Source: Epithemia pelagica
Taxonomy: Eukaryota > Bacillariophyta > Bacillariophyceae > Surirellales > Surirellaceae
Length of the DNA stretch: 64,000 bases
Direction of reading: 5' to 3'
Assembly (NCBI GenBank): GCA_946965045.2
Contig: OX337236.1
Coordinates: forward strand, 1 to 64,000
In this document: in pieces, positions 1 to 11,600 of the stretch
Position numbering within the stretch: the first letter of the stretch is position 1
Layout of the letters: the number at the start of each line of letters is the position of its first letter
Translations under genes and position numbers: made by a program
Notes under the pieces: model-generated
Told to the model about the DNA's origin: nothing
Databases searched by the model: none
Seen by the model: the letters and a program-made list of their open reading frames with translations, nothing else

Positions 1-526
1 CCCTAACCCTAACCCTAACCCTAACCCTAACCCTAACCCTAACCCTAACCCTAACCCTAACCCTAACCCTAACCCTAACCCTAACCCTAACCCTAACCCT
101 AACCCTAACCCTAACCCTAACCCTAACCCTAACCCTAACCCTAACCCTAACCCTAACCCTAACCCTAACCCTAACCCTAACCCTAACCCTAACCCTAACC
201 CTAACCCTAACCCTAACCCTAACCCTAACCCTAACCCTAACCCTAACCCTAACCCTAACCCTAACCCTAACCCTAACCCTAACCCTAACCCTAACCCTAA
301 CCCTAACCCTAACCCTAACCCTAACCCTAACCCTAACCCTAACCCTAACCCTAACCCTAACCCTAACCCTAACCCTAACCCTAACCCTAACCCTAACCCT
401 AACCCTAACCCTAACCCTAACCCTAACCCTAACCCTAACCCTAACCCTAACCCTAACCCTAACCCTAACCCTAACCCTAACCCTAACCCTAACCCTAACC
501 CTAACCCTAACCCTAACCCTAACCCT
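1..526. repeat. Telomere, (CCCTAA)n
   Basis: Uninterrupted 6-bp CCCTAA units fill the first 526 bases, about 87 copies, with no variant repeat visible. The C-rich strand reads 5'->3' into the chromosome, so the TTAGGG G-strand ends at position 1: this is the left chromosome end. The last unit passes directly into the satellite (aaccct-TTGCGC) with no degenerate telomere-like zone. Confidence 0.98.
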
Positions 527-3500
527 TGCGCATCATGTTGCACATCATCATCGCACTCAAATTCACACTCAAAACACAAGACGACAAAATCCACTACACT
601 ATACACCAAGTTCGCATAGCACGAAACACACCTTCCCACTTGATGAACAAAAATCGCAAAACATCAATAGATAAACCATTCAAATACCGTCAAGACACAC
701 CACTTGCGCATCATGTCGCACATCGACATCGCACTCAAATTCACACTCAAAACACAAGACAACAAAATCCACTACACTATACACCAAGTTCGCATAGCAC
801 GAAACACACCTTCCCACTTGATGAACAAAAATCGCAAAACATCAATAGATAGATCATTCAAATACCGTCAAGACACACCACTTGCGCATCATGTCGCACA
901 TCGACATCGCACTCAAATTCACACTCAAAACACAAGACAACAAAATCCACTACACTATACACCAAGTTCGCATAGCACGAAACACACCTTCCCACTTGAT
1001 GAACAAAAATCGCAAAACATCAATAGATAGATCATTCAAATATCGTCAAGACACACCACTTGCGCATCATGTCGCACATCATCATCCCACTCAAATTCAC
1101 ACTCAAAACACAAGACAACAAAATCCACTACACTATACACCAAGTTCGCATAGCACGAAACACACCTTCCCACTTGATGAACAAAAATCGCAAAGCATCA
1201 ATAGATAGATCATTCAAATACCTTCAAGACACACTACTTGCGCATCATGTTGCACATCATCATCGCACTCAAATTCACACTCAAAACACAAGACAACAAA
1301 ATCCACTACACTATACACCAAGTTCGCATAGCACGAAACACACCTTCCCACTTGATGAACAAAAATCGCAAAACATCAATAGATAGACCATTCAAATACC
1401 TTCAAGACACACCACTTGCGCATCATGTCGCACATCATCATCGCACTCAAATTCACACTCAAAACACAAGACAACAAAATCCACTACACTATACACCAAG
1501 TTCGCATAGCACGAAACACACCTTCCCACTTGATGAACAAAAATCGCAAAACATCAATAGATAGATCATTCAAATATCGTCAAGACACACCACTTGCGCA
1601 TCATGTTGCACATCATCATCGCACTCAAATTCACACTCAAAACACAAGACGACAAAATCCACTACACTATACACCAAGTTCGCATAGCACGAAACACACC
1701 TTCCCACTTGATGAACAAAAATCGCAAAGCATCAATAGATAGATCATTCAAATACCTTCAAGACACACTACTTGCGCATCATGTCGCACATCGACATCGC
1801 ACTCAAATTCACACTCAAAACACAAGACAACAAAATCCACTACACTATACACCAAGTTCGCACAGCACGAAACACACCTTCCCACTTGATGAACAAAAAT
1901 CGCAAAACATCAATAGATAGACCATTCAAATACCTTCAAGACACACCACTTGCGCATCATGTCGCACATCATCATCGCACTCAAATTCACACTCAAAACA
2001 CAAGACAACAAAATCCACTACACTATACACCAAGTTCGCATAGCACGAAACACACCTTCCCACTTGATGAACAAAAATCGCAAAACATCAATAGATAAAC
2101 CTTTCAAATACCTTCAAGACACACCACTTGCGCATCATGTCGCACATCGACATCGCACTCAAATTCACACTCAAAACACAAGACAACAAAATCCACTACA
2201 CTATACACCAAGTTCGCATAGCACGAAACACACCTTCCCACTTGATGAACAAAAATCGCAAAACATCAATAGATAGATCATTCCATTACCTTCAAGACAC
2301 ACCACTTGCGCATCATGTCGCACATCGACATCGCACTCAAAGTCACACTCAAAACACAAGACGACAAAATCCACTACACTATACACCAAGTTCGCATAGC
2401 ACGAAACACACCTTCCCACTTGATGAACAAAAATCGCAAAACATCAATAGATAGATGCTTCAAATATACCTTCAAGACACACCACTTACGCATCATGTCG
2501 CACATCGACATCGCACTCAAATTCACACTCAAAACACAAGACAACAAAATCCACTACACTATACACCAAGTTCGCATAGCACGAAACACACCTTCCCACT
2601 TGATGAACAAAAATCGCAAAACATCAATAGATAGATCATTCAAATACCTTCAAGACACACCACTTGCGCATCATGTCGCACATCATCATCGCACTCAAAT
2701 TCACACTCAAAACACAAGACGACAAAATCCACTACACTTTACACCAAGTTCGCATAGCACGAAACACACCTTCCCACGTGATGAACAAAAATCGCAAAGC
2801 ATCAATAGATAAACCATTCAAATACCGTCAAGACACACCACTTGCGCATCATGTCGCACATCATCATCGCACTCAAATTCACACTCAAAACACAAGACGA
2901 CAAAATCCACTACACTATACACCAAGTTCGCATAGCACGAAACACACCTTCCCACTTGATGAACAAAAATCGCAAAGCATCAATAGATAACCCATTCAAA
3001 TACCTTCAAGACACACTACTTGCGCATCATGTTGCACATCGACATCGCACTCAAATTCACACTCAAAACACAAGACAACAAAATCCACTACACTATACAC
3101 CAAGTTTGCATAGCACGAAACACACCTTCCCACTTGATGAACAAAAATCGCAAAACATCAATAGATAGACCATTCAAATACCTTCAAGACACACCACTTG
3201 CGCATCATGTCGCACATCGACATCGCACTCAAATTCACACTCAAAACACAAGACAACAAAATCCACTACACTATACACCAAGTTCGCATAGCACGAAACA
3301 CACCTTCCCACTTGATGAACAAAAATCGCAAAGCATCAATAGATAGACCATTCAAATACCGTCAAGACACACCACTTGCGCATCATGTCGCACATCGACA
3401 TCGCACTCAAATTCACACTCAAAACACAAGACAACAAAATCCACAACACTATACACCAAGTTCGCATAGCACGAAACACACCTTCCCACTTGATGAACAA

Positions 3501-3957
3501 AAATCGCAAAACATCAATAGATAGACCATTCAAATACCGTCAAGACACACCACTTGCGCATCATGTCGCACATCGACATCGCACTCAAATTCACACTCAA
3601 AACACAAGACGACAAAATCCACAACACTATACACCAAGTTCGCATAGCACGAAACACACCTTCCCACTTGATGAACAAAAATCGCAAAACATCAATAGAT
3701 AGATCATTCAAATACCGTCAAGACACACCACTTGCGCATCATGTTGCACATCATCATCGCACTCAAATTCACACTCAAAACACAAGACGACAAAATCCAC
3801 AACACTATACACCAAGTTCGCATAGCACGAAACACACCTTCCCACTTGATGAACAAAAATCGCAAAGCATCAATAGATAAACCATTCAAATACCTTCAAA
3901 ACACACCACTTGCGCATCATCTCGCACATCGACATCGCACTCAAATTCACACTCAAA
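527..3957. repeat. 178-bp subtelomeric satellite array (about 19.3 copies)
   Basis: A tandem array with a 178-bp period: the start TTGCGCATCATG recurs at about 527, 705, 883, 1061 and so on. One unit near 2460 is 180 bp because of a TA insertion (CAAATATACC for CAAATACC). The last unit is cut off at about 3957 after ACTCAAAA. Copies differ by scattered substitutions at the same sites (CGACAT/CATCAT, GACAAC/GACGAC, CTTCAAG/CGTCAAG). The + strand is rich in A and C and poor in G. Short open frames of 108 codons recur in every unit, but they shift frame with the period and carry no coding signal. Confidence 0.97.
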
Positions 3958-3983
3958 ATAATAGTAGTCTGAATTGAACAATT

Positions 3984-3989
3984 TTTATT
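3984..3989 (-). promoter_or_regulatory. Possible AATAAA polyadenylation signal overlapping the helicase stop
   Basis: On the minus strand the hexamer AATAAA contains the TAA stop codon of the helicase. Only about 27 bases separate it from the edge of the satellite, so the 3' UTR must be tiny or run into satellite DNA. The hexamer matches the classical eukaryotic poly(A) signal; whether this organism uses it is inferred. Confidence 0.35.
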
Positions 3990-6900
3990 TCGAATTTAGG
4001 CGGCCAAAAAACTGAACTATCTCCGACTGTGACCGGTAGATTTTCTTGAATGCAACGATGAAGGAACACTTTTCTTTTTCAGCATGCTCTGAAATCAATC
4101 TCTTGATTTGCTTTCGATATGGATGAGCACAAACACCACCTTTATAAGCTGGATCAAAGCAACCCAAGCATGCCTTGCGATGTGTGGCGACCCAAGTCAT
4201 GAACTCCTTTCCTTCTGGACTCACATATACGTACTTATGCCCTTGTTTTTGTTTTCGAAGTACACAAATCTCACCTCGACCATGTATACCACCACAATCA
4301 AAGCATGATCCACTTCGACAGTCAACACCGTTACACCCTGGGGTATGGCAGTAGAAACACTTTTCTCGCAATTGTCGAAGGTTTTCGTTTGCCTTTTCCT
4401 TCCAGACGTTCTCCCTTACTTGATTCTCTCGTCGTACAAGGCCATGTTCTTGCACTTCATTGAACTTGTTTCGTTGTGTTGCATATGGATTTGGAACCCG
4501 ACTTTTTTTAGCAAGTGGCTGTATAGCACCGGTAGCACATGGAATAGCTTTTTTAGACATTGTACTTGGTTCCAAGGGTGTTCTTCGGATCACATTTTGG
4601 CCACCTTGCTCAATATCTTTGGCATGTCTTTTTCGTATGCCGTCATTGTCACTGGTTGAATTTCCATCATATATCCACAGAATTCCTTTCCAGCAGTTGG
4701 TGCACCGCCCACACTGGTGTTCTGTATGATATTCGAAACAACGACAGAGGTTTGTCTTCATACATCCCTCTTTAGTCAACCACATCTTCAATCCATGCAT
4801 TGTGAAGCAGTCAGTAACACAGTCAAGGCTTTCCTCATTTGTGAGCAAACCAATTTCTCTCAGATAGTCCAAACGTCTCTTAGTCTTTACCCGGATTGCC
4901 CCATCATTGTTGAAGTCTTGAAACGGGATTAGAATATGGACAGAAGAATTATTTCCACGTTGTGACGGCCTTAGTCTTCCCATGGACTGTACAACATTTG
5001 AGCAATCATACAACATGCCAATGATCATGATTGCTCTGCATCTTTGATTCTCATTACCGACCAAGGTACAGGTCGTTCCCACAAGAATATTTGTAGTACC
5101 GTCTGCACAGGAAGATGCCACGCCATCTCTAACCTGTTGTTCACTCTCCGAAGTTAACTTCTCAACATTCAAGCCAGGATGAGATAAGCACAGTGCTTCA
5201 TAAACCTCCAAAACCATATCCTTGCTTGCACAAATCACGTGGACATGTCGCATGGTCTTCTCAGTCACAATGTCAACGACATCTGCCCCAACAGATTTTT
5301 GTACATATCTCACATGTAAGTCGAATCCATCACCAACTGGGTTCTCTCCCGAGAGATAATCCGACAATCCGTGATATGCAGAACCACTCAAATCGAGGAA
5401 GTCCATCAATTTCTGACCAAAACTCATCGAAATACTTCCAGACATCAGTGTTACGGCGACTCCAAGTGCAGATATTTCCCGTAGACAAGAATAGCATGGA
5501 CGGAAGTCGACCTCTGTAACGATGGTTTGTGCCTCATCGACAAAAATCCCATTCAACTTTCCATTGGAGCACCATCCAGAAAGTTTTGTTAGATGGTCTT
5601 TGAAGAAGGTCGCAAATCCATCGATTGTCATCACTATGACTTCGGGCAAGTCATCCCGTGCAAACCAGTTGGGCCAATTCTCATGACATAGATCGTTCTT
5701 TGCCAACATCTCGACACATAAACCATCATGCAAACCCAAAGTTTGTGATGCCTTTTCCAAGAAGGCTTTGACTTTGACCATTTGATAGCTAGCCAAGAAG
5801 TTGTAGGGCACAAGAAACATGTTGGTCGAAGTCTTCAGTCCTCGAATGGATTCCACCACACAACGCACCAAGATGTTCATGGTTTTGCCCGATCCACAAG
5901 GTTGAAGCATAAGTTTATGTCTTCCCGGTGAATTGGTGCACATATCAATTGCTGTTTCTTGATTGCCTCGGAATGTTGCTTCTTCATTACCCAACAACAA
6001 TCGTAATGCTTCTAACCGATGCTGACGGCTTGTTATTGTCAGCTGATGGCATACCGAGTCCACGATCATACATTTGGTACCGATGTAACGATGAAATCGG
6101 GCATAGTAGATCTCATGACTGTTGCTCACGCGTGTCTGGTAGTTGGACATTGCAGTCTGTTGGGAGTGCTTACTCAACTCACTCAATGCTGTTGAAGAGA
6201 CCAATGCCTGACTGTTGCTGTCTGGAAAGAGCAAGTTCACAAGAGAAGTCCAGAACTGTCGAACAACCACCGAACCAGGACGACTATCCAAGCTGAAAAT
6301 CTCTTGGGCAACATCCTCAAAGAAAAACCTCCGGTCATTACCATATTGTGGAAAAAATCTCCTTGCATTGGGCCCATTCCAAACTTTCAGCACCACAACT
6401 CTGTAGAGAAATAGACACCTTGCTATGATCCGAGGCATCTTGTGTTCAACGGGGGGTCGATCATAAGCTTGCAGTTTGGGTTGTTTACGACTCGGTGCAG
6501 AAACATATAAATCTTGGTAGTTTGTATTTTTCCACCGAAGCTGAGTCACATCGAGACAATGGACCTCTGAGAACCGATCTGCACCACAGCCAAAACCATG
6601 GATGGCAAATTCCATCAAGGCAGTTAGTCGTTCGAACTGACTTTTCACCAGTTCCTTGCATTCCAAATCTTGTGTGTTGGTACCATCTGGTAGCGATCCC
6701 AAACCGTTGGACCACTCCACAATAGTCAAGTCACCATCTAAGCAGAGGAATTTCTCGTATGCCTTTCCGACAAAGCATGCATCAAAAATACCGTGGGCCT
6801 TTTCCACAACCGTAGGAACGACCTTAGACCAAGGTGCTTTTTGGAATGCATGTCCATCAACAATGATATTGAAGAACTCATCGACCACAACCTCCCTTTT

Positions 6901-8277
6901 AGGAGGCTTCTCTTGATATTGCTTCCTCAAAGAATAAATCTTAGGACAGAGAAAGTGTATTGTATGACAATGTCTGTACCGTTCCATGACCTGCTCGACC
7001 AACTTGCCCTGCCCATCGTAGTATTTTAAGCCAGCCGCAACCCCACAGCGAAGCAGATGTAAAAGGTCAGCTAGAAAGAGATGAAAGAAGACATGAGATT
7101 TGAACAACCAAGTATATTCATTGACAGGGGGAAAGGGGGACTCACCAAGTTCTTGAGCGGCAACTCCACATGATTTCAACCTCAAGCCATTCTTCGTCTT
7201 AGTGAACAACCTCTGCCGAGAGAACAGTAACACTACCCCTGAGTCGGACCAACAAGAAATCTCACTGTCGAGTACCAACTCTGTCAGGAGTGACCCAAGA
7301 ACACAATTTTGGAATGCAGTGTCCACAGAGAATCCATCACCTTCAACCTGGCAGCAAAAATAGTTCCATCTCTTCCACTGCCTCTGATGCAGGAAACACA
7401 AGAGAGAGAGGAGTAGAGGTTTCACTCGTTTGTCATAATCATGTCGATGGCTGAAATTCCATGAGTGATCCACATCACCATCATGGAAAGCAAACTTAGC
7501 AATCCGACTCCGAATGTCTGCTGGAATCCCCATTACGATCGAAGCCATCCTGTCCAGAAGGTAACAACCAACCTGATAGAGTCGGTTGATTGCAGTGTTA
7601 TTTCCTCTCTTATGATACTCGGCTTCAAACATAATTCCTTGTTCAATGTCTCCAAGGGCATTCTCCAACGTGCCAGGAATCATATTACTCAGTACATTGG
7701 GCCACCTTCCCAAAGTATCGCTTGGATGCAATAATGGTTCAATCGAACTTGCAAACTCGTTGGGTAACCTGCTGCAGGGCAGCGGCATGGTAAATGTTGA
7801 ATTCTCAACTTGAATTATTGGGGTCCAGTTGGTTTCTTGCTGCATGGTTTCTCTTTGGGGCCTTGGCATGAAGCATCCACACTTCAGCTTGTGGAAGGTC
7901 TTCGGAATCACTTCAGCATTGTTGCAACAACCAGCAGTGTGCTTCTCGCACAAAAGCTTCTTGTGAAACATCTTGTCACAGTGACCACAGAAATACTTGA
8001 TATCTGTTTCCTTGGACTCGTGTATGAAACAATCAAACGGTTGGTTGTTGGCATTCTCCACCAAGTCGTGTATCTTTTTTCCAAGATGTCTTCCAGGGAA
8101 CCGAAATGACACTGCATGAACCTCAGAGCAAGTCTTGGCGTGACGAGCAAGGCACTTCATGTTTGCTCGGAAACCAACACCACAGAGTTTACAGACCAAG
8201 CCACAGGGTGTGGCAAAGTCCACAAGCCCCAAGTAATCGTCAAACTCCATGGTGGCTGTTGTCGTTCCTATGGTCAA
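3985..8277 (-). CDS. Subtelomeric zinc-finger RecQ/SF2-like helicase (telomere-linked-helicase type)
   Basis: A single-exon protein of 1430 residues. Two C2HC fingers lie at the N terminus (C29-x2-C32...H46-x3-C50 and C97-x2-C100...H113-x3-C117). About 600 residues without a recognised domain follow. The SF2 helicase core has motif I PCGSGKT (793-799), DEAQ box (914-917), motif III MSGS (945-948) and motif VI QSMGRLRP (1097-1104). The C terminus has further Cys/His clusters (about 1178-1195, 1307-1328 and 1370-1384), plausibly zinc-binding. The core looks RecQ-related. The plan of finger domain plus RecQ-like helicase next to telomeric repeats recalls fungal telomere-linked helicases; that parallel is inference, not proven homology. 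The frame is fully open, which argues for selection or recent spread. Transcription runs toward the chromosome end. Likely roles are subtelomere recombination or selfish maintenance of the chromosome end. Confidence 0.8.
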   Translation of the reverse strand: MTIGTTTATMEFDDYLGLVDFATPCGLVCKLCGVGFRANMKCLARHAKTCSEVHAVSFRFPGRHLGKKIHDLVENANNQPFDCFIHESKETDIKYFCGHCDKMFHKKLLCEKHTAGCCNNAEVIPKTFHKLKCGCFMPRPQRETMQQETNWTPIIQVENSTFTMPLPCSRLPNEFASSIEPLLHPSDTLGRWPNVLSNMIPGTLENALGDIEQGIMFEAEYHKRGNNTAINRLYQVGCYLLDRMASIVMGIPADIRSRIAKFAFHDGDVDHSWNFSHRHDYDKRVKPLLLSLLCFLHQRQWKRWNYFCCQVEGDGFSVDTAFQNCVLGSLLTELVLDSEISCWSDSGVVLLFSRQRLFTKTKNGLRLKSCGVAAQELGESPFPPVNEYTWLFKSHVFFHLFLADLLHLLRCGVAAGLKYYDGQGKLVEQVMERYRHCHTIHFLCPKIYSLRKQYQEKPPKREVVVDEFFNIIVDGHAFQKAPWSKVVPTVVEKAHGIFDACFVGKAYEKFLCLDGDLTIVEWSNGLGSLPDGTNTQDLECKELVKSQFERLTALMEFAIHGFGCGADRFSEVHCLDVTQLRWKNTNYQDLYVSAPSRKQPKLQAYDRPPVEHKMPRIIARCLFLYRVVVLKVWNGPNARRFFPQYGNDRRFFFEDVAQEIFSLDSRPGSVVVRQFWTSLVNLLFPDSNSQALVSSTALSELSKHSQQTAMSNYQTRVSNSHEIYYARFHRYIGTKCMIVDSVCHQLTITSRQHRLEALRLLLGNEEATFRGNQETAIDMCTNSPGRHKLMLQPCGSGKTMNILVRCVVESIRGLKTSTNMFLVPYNFLASYQMVKVKAFLEKASQTLGLHDGLCVEMLAKNDLCHENWPNWFARDDLPEVIVMTIDGFATFFKDHLTKLSGWCSNGKLNGIFVDEAQTIVTEVDFRPCYSCLREISALGVAVTLMSGSISMSFGQKLMDFLDLSGSAYHGLSDYLSGENPVGDGFDLHVRYVQKSVGADVVDIVTEKTMRHVHVICASKDMVLEVYEALCLSHPGLNVEKLTSESEQQVRDGVASSCADGTTNILVGTTCTLVGNENQRCRAIMIIGMLYDCSNVVQSMGRLRPSQRGNNSSVHILIPFQDFNNDGAIRVKTKRRLDYLREIGLLTNEESLDCVTDCFTMHGLKMWLTKEGCMKTNLCRCFEYHTEHQCGRCTNCWKGILWIYDGNSTSDNDGIRKRHAKDIEQGGQNVIRRTPLEPSTMSKKAIPCATGAIQPLAKKSRVPNPYATQRNKFNEVQEHGLVRRENQVRENVWKEKANENLRQLREKCFYCHTPGCNGVDCRSGSCFDCGGIHGRGEICVLRKQKQGHKYVYVSPEGKEFMTWVATHRKACLGCFDPAYKGGVCAHPYRKQIKRLISEHAEKEKCSFIVAFKKIYRSQSEIVQFFGRLNSK

Positions 8278-8315
8278 AATAGGTTTGGGACGTATGACCC
8301 TTTGCAGCCAAAAAA

Positions 8316-8392
8316 GAGGCCCTAAAGAGGGTCATTCACCTCAAAAACTGAAAAGGCCCTAACACCAGAGATCATTCACCTCAAAATCTTTG
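8316..8392. repeat. Degenerate 37-bp direct repeat, left of copia element
   Basis: Two adjacent units begin AGGCCCTAA and end ATTCACCTCAAAA (8316-8352 and 8353-8392). The same unit family (AGGCCCAAAGAAGGGTCATT...) recurs right of the retrotransposon at about 13344-13437. This suggests the element sits inside, or replaced part of, one older repeat tract. Confidence 0.6.
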
Positions 8393-8440
8393 AGCGACAA
8401 GAAGGAATATGGTTTACTATGGAGAGTTAATGTAGGTTCT

Positions 8441-8590
8441 GAAATCGACCTTTTTCCGGTCGAAATCGACCTTTTTCCGGTCGCACTAAATATAGCACGC
8501 AGCAATACAGTGATTTGAAATCGACCTTTTTCCGGTCGCGCATGTGATTCTACAGAGTGAACTTAGTGCGCACCGGAAAAAGGTCAATTC
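8441..8590. repeat. 21-bp repeats with an inverted copy (MITE-like inverted structure)
   Basis: GAAATCGACCTTTTTCCGGTC occurs in tandem at 8441-8461 and 8462-8482, again at 8517-8537, and inverted at 8571-8590. Extended arms 8468-8489 and 8563-8585 (GACCTTTTTCCGGTCGCACT against its reverse complement, one base inserted) enclose about 73 bp. The tract lies 160-310 bp upstream of the helicase start on its minus strand. It could be a tiny inverted-repeat element or a cis-regulatory cluster. Confidence 0.6.
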
Positions 8591-8614
8591 CTAGCAAAAC
8601 TATTAGGATCTGAC

Positions 8615-11600
8615 ATGCGCATCCTTGCCAAAACCGGACGTCATATTACCATCGTAGGTATTGACAATCATGAATTGACTGGCCTTCCAGTTGTTACCTG
8701 TGCTGCCAAGTTTGATACAAGTGATGGACCCATTATTGGTATCTTCAATGAGTATGCCCACTATGGAAAGGGTTTATCTATCCATGCCCCAGCGCAATTT
8801 GAACATTTCGGCCTATCTGTCGACGAACAATCCGTCAAGGTTGATGGCAAACAACGCATTACTACCCTTGATGGACGTGCATTGCCCTTACGAATCAAGG
8901 ATGGCCTTGCATACATTCAATCTCTGGGAATCCCTTCTGATGACGATATGGATAAATATCCGCATATTGTGTTCACTTCACCCCATATCTGGGATCCTTC
9001 TGTACTTGACCATACCCATCCAGACCCCCATCAAGACCCTGCACCGAACTGGACATCTGTGGAGACTGATGGTAGTATGGAAACGTACCCCTATGACCAA
9101 TATGGGGAGTATACCGATCGCGTTGTATGTACTTTGAATCTCCTCCTTGATCTCCCATATGATCATGGCCCCGATACACCTTCCTTCTTTTCCATCTATG
9201 CTGATCAAGATGGCAACGACCCCACACTTCATGCGTCTGTCCACAAACTCTACAAGGAACAATACGACTGGAAGAAATTTCGCCCTTTCTTTGGGTGGCA
9301 ATCGGAAGACGTAATCGCCGATACGTTCAAGCATACAACTCGTCATGGACACATTTCCTTTGACCAGGATACCTTGAAGAAACATTTTAAGGCCCGGAAT
9401 CCTATCCTTAACCTACCACGACGGCATGAACCCGTTGCCACTGACTCCATCTTCTCCGACACCCCGGCTGTTAACCATGGTGGCAAGATTGCTCAGATTT
9501 TTGTTGGTCGTGATACTTTGGTTACTGACATTTATGGTATCAAGTCTACCAAGCAATTCGTCAATACCCTCCAGGATAACATTCGCACACGTGGTGTCAT
9601 GGAGACTTTGATCAGTGATGGTGGTTCGTCACTTATTTCCCACAAGGTCAAGGATATTCTTTGCACCCTTCTGATTGGTGAATACCGTTCCGAGCCCTAT
9701 CATCAACACCAGAACAAAGCTGAGAACCGCTACCAGACCGTTAAGCGTATGACCAATGCTATCATGAATGCCTCTGGTTGCCCTGCTTCTGCATGGTTAC
9801 TTTGTTTAGAATATGTGTGTGACCTCCTCAATCACACTTCCTCTCCCACCCACTCTGGCCGCACCCCTCTTGAGGCTCTTACCGGTACCCCACCCGACAT
9901 TACCCATCTCCTTTTCTTTCCTTTCTGGGATGAGGTCTACTATCGTGTCGACCCTTCTGAACCTACCTCCGGTTCTTACCCTTCGTCTCCCGACGAGAAG
10001 CTTGGCCACTGGGTTGGTTTTGCCCACAATGTTGGTGATGCCTTTACTTGGAAGATCCTCACTGCCGACAACGTCATCATCTACCGTTCCGCTGTCCGTC
10101 GCGTTGCCTCCACTACCCCCAACCTTCGTGTGGATATCTCTTCAGGGGAGGAGTCGCCGCATAAACCCACTGACAAGCAAGGTGACACTGTCTTTATTCG
10201 CAGCAGAAGTGAAGACCCATCCACACCTATGCCAACAATTGACTACGACGATTTAGTTGGACGCACATTCCTTTGTGACACTGAAGAGAATGGGGAGCGC
10301 CACCGAGCACGAGTAATCAAACGAGTTGTCGACCTGGAACAAGATGCAACCAAACAAGAAGATCTACTCAAATATATCTTTCGCAAGTCTAACTCCAATG
10401 TTGATGAGATGATCTCCTACAACCAGCTCATGGAATACATTGAAAGGGATAATCAAGCCCAAACGACAGGGGATAGTCTCTTCTGATTCAGAGACGTTAT
10501 TGCACACCAAGGACCTTTGAACTCAAGCGACCCAGACTATAAAGGGAGTAAATATAATGTCCTTGTTGATTGGGAGACTGGGGAGACGACAAACGAACCT
10601 CTATCTCTTATTGCAAATGATGACCCCATCACAGTCGCCATCTATGCCAAGAAAAATGGTTTGCTGGATCTACCTGGATGGAAACATCTCAAGCGATACG
10701 TCAAGACAAGCAAAAGACTCATTCGAGCAGCTAAACAATCCAGGATCAAACAAATTCGTCGCTCTATCAAGTACAAGTTTGGTTTCCAAGTACCTCGCAC
10801 CTATGAAGAAGCAGTGGAACTAGACAAGCAATTTGGGAACACGAAATGGCAAGACACAACAGAATTGGAACTCTCACAGATCCAATCGTATAACACTTTC
10901 AAGGACCATGGAAAAGCCAAGTTCATTAATGGGAAATTGGCCAATGCACCAGAAGGATATCATAAGATAAGAGTACATCTGGTCTTTGATGTCAAGCATG
11001 TTGGAAGGCACAAGGCACGACTTGTCGCAGATGCACATCTTACCAAGGAACCCGTTGAGACCATCTATTCAGGGGTTGTCTCCATTCGCAACCTTCGCGT
11101 TGCCATATTTCTTGGAACCATGAACGACATGGAAATATGGGGAGCAGATATTAGGAATGCATACCTAGAAGCATTGACAGGAGAGAAGATTTTCATCATT
11201 GCAGGACCAGAGTTCAAGGAGTTAGAAGGACATATCTTGATCATCTACAAGGCATTATATGGTCTCAAATCCTCAGGTGCTCGCTGGCATGACAAACTGT
11301 TTGATGTCCTCATTGATATGGGATTTTCTCCAAGCAAGGCTGACCCTGATATTTGGATGAAGAAGGCTCCTGGAGAAGACTGTTATGAATATATCGCTGT
11401 ATATGTTGATGACTTAGCTATCGTTGCCATGGACCCTGAAGTTGTCTGCAAGATCTTTACAGAAAAATACAACTTCAAACTCAAATGAGTCGGACCTATC
11501 GAGTATCATTTGGGGTGTCGTTATACCAAAGATCCAGACGGTACACTTGTGTCTGACCCACGAAGGTACATCGAGAAGATGATGGATACCTATGAACGAT

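Noticed and set aside
527-3957. CRISPR-like regular array
   Set aside because: Whole 178-bp units repeat without unique spacers, next to a telomere in a eukaryotic chromosome; it is a satellite.
526-3977. About twenty overlapping 108-codon open frames in the satellite, with a common MRIM start
   Set aside because: The period of 178 is not a multiple of 3, so each frame is an artefact of the repeat. They end at the same spot in each unit and have no protein features.
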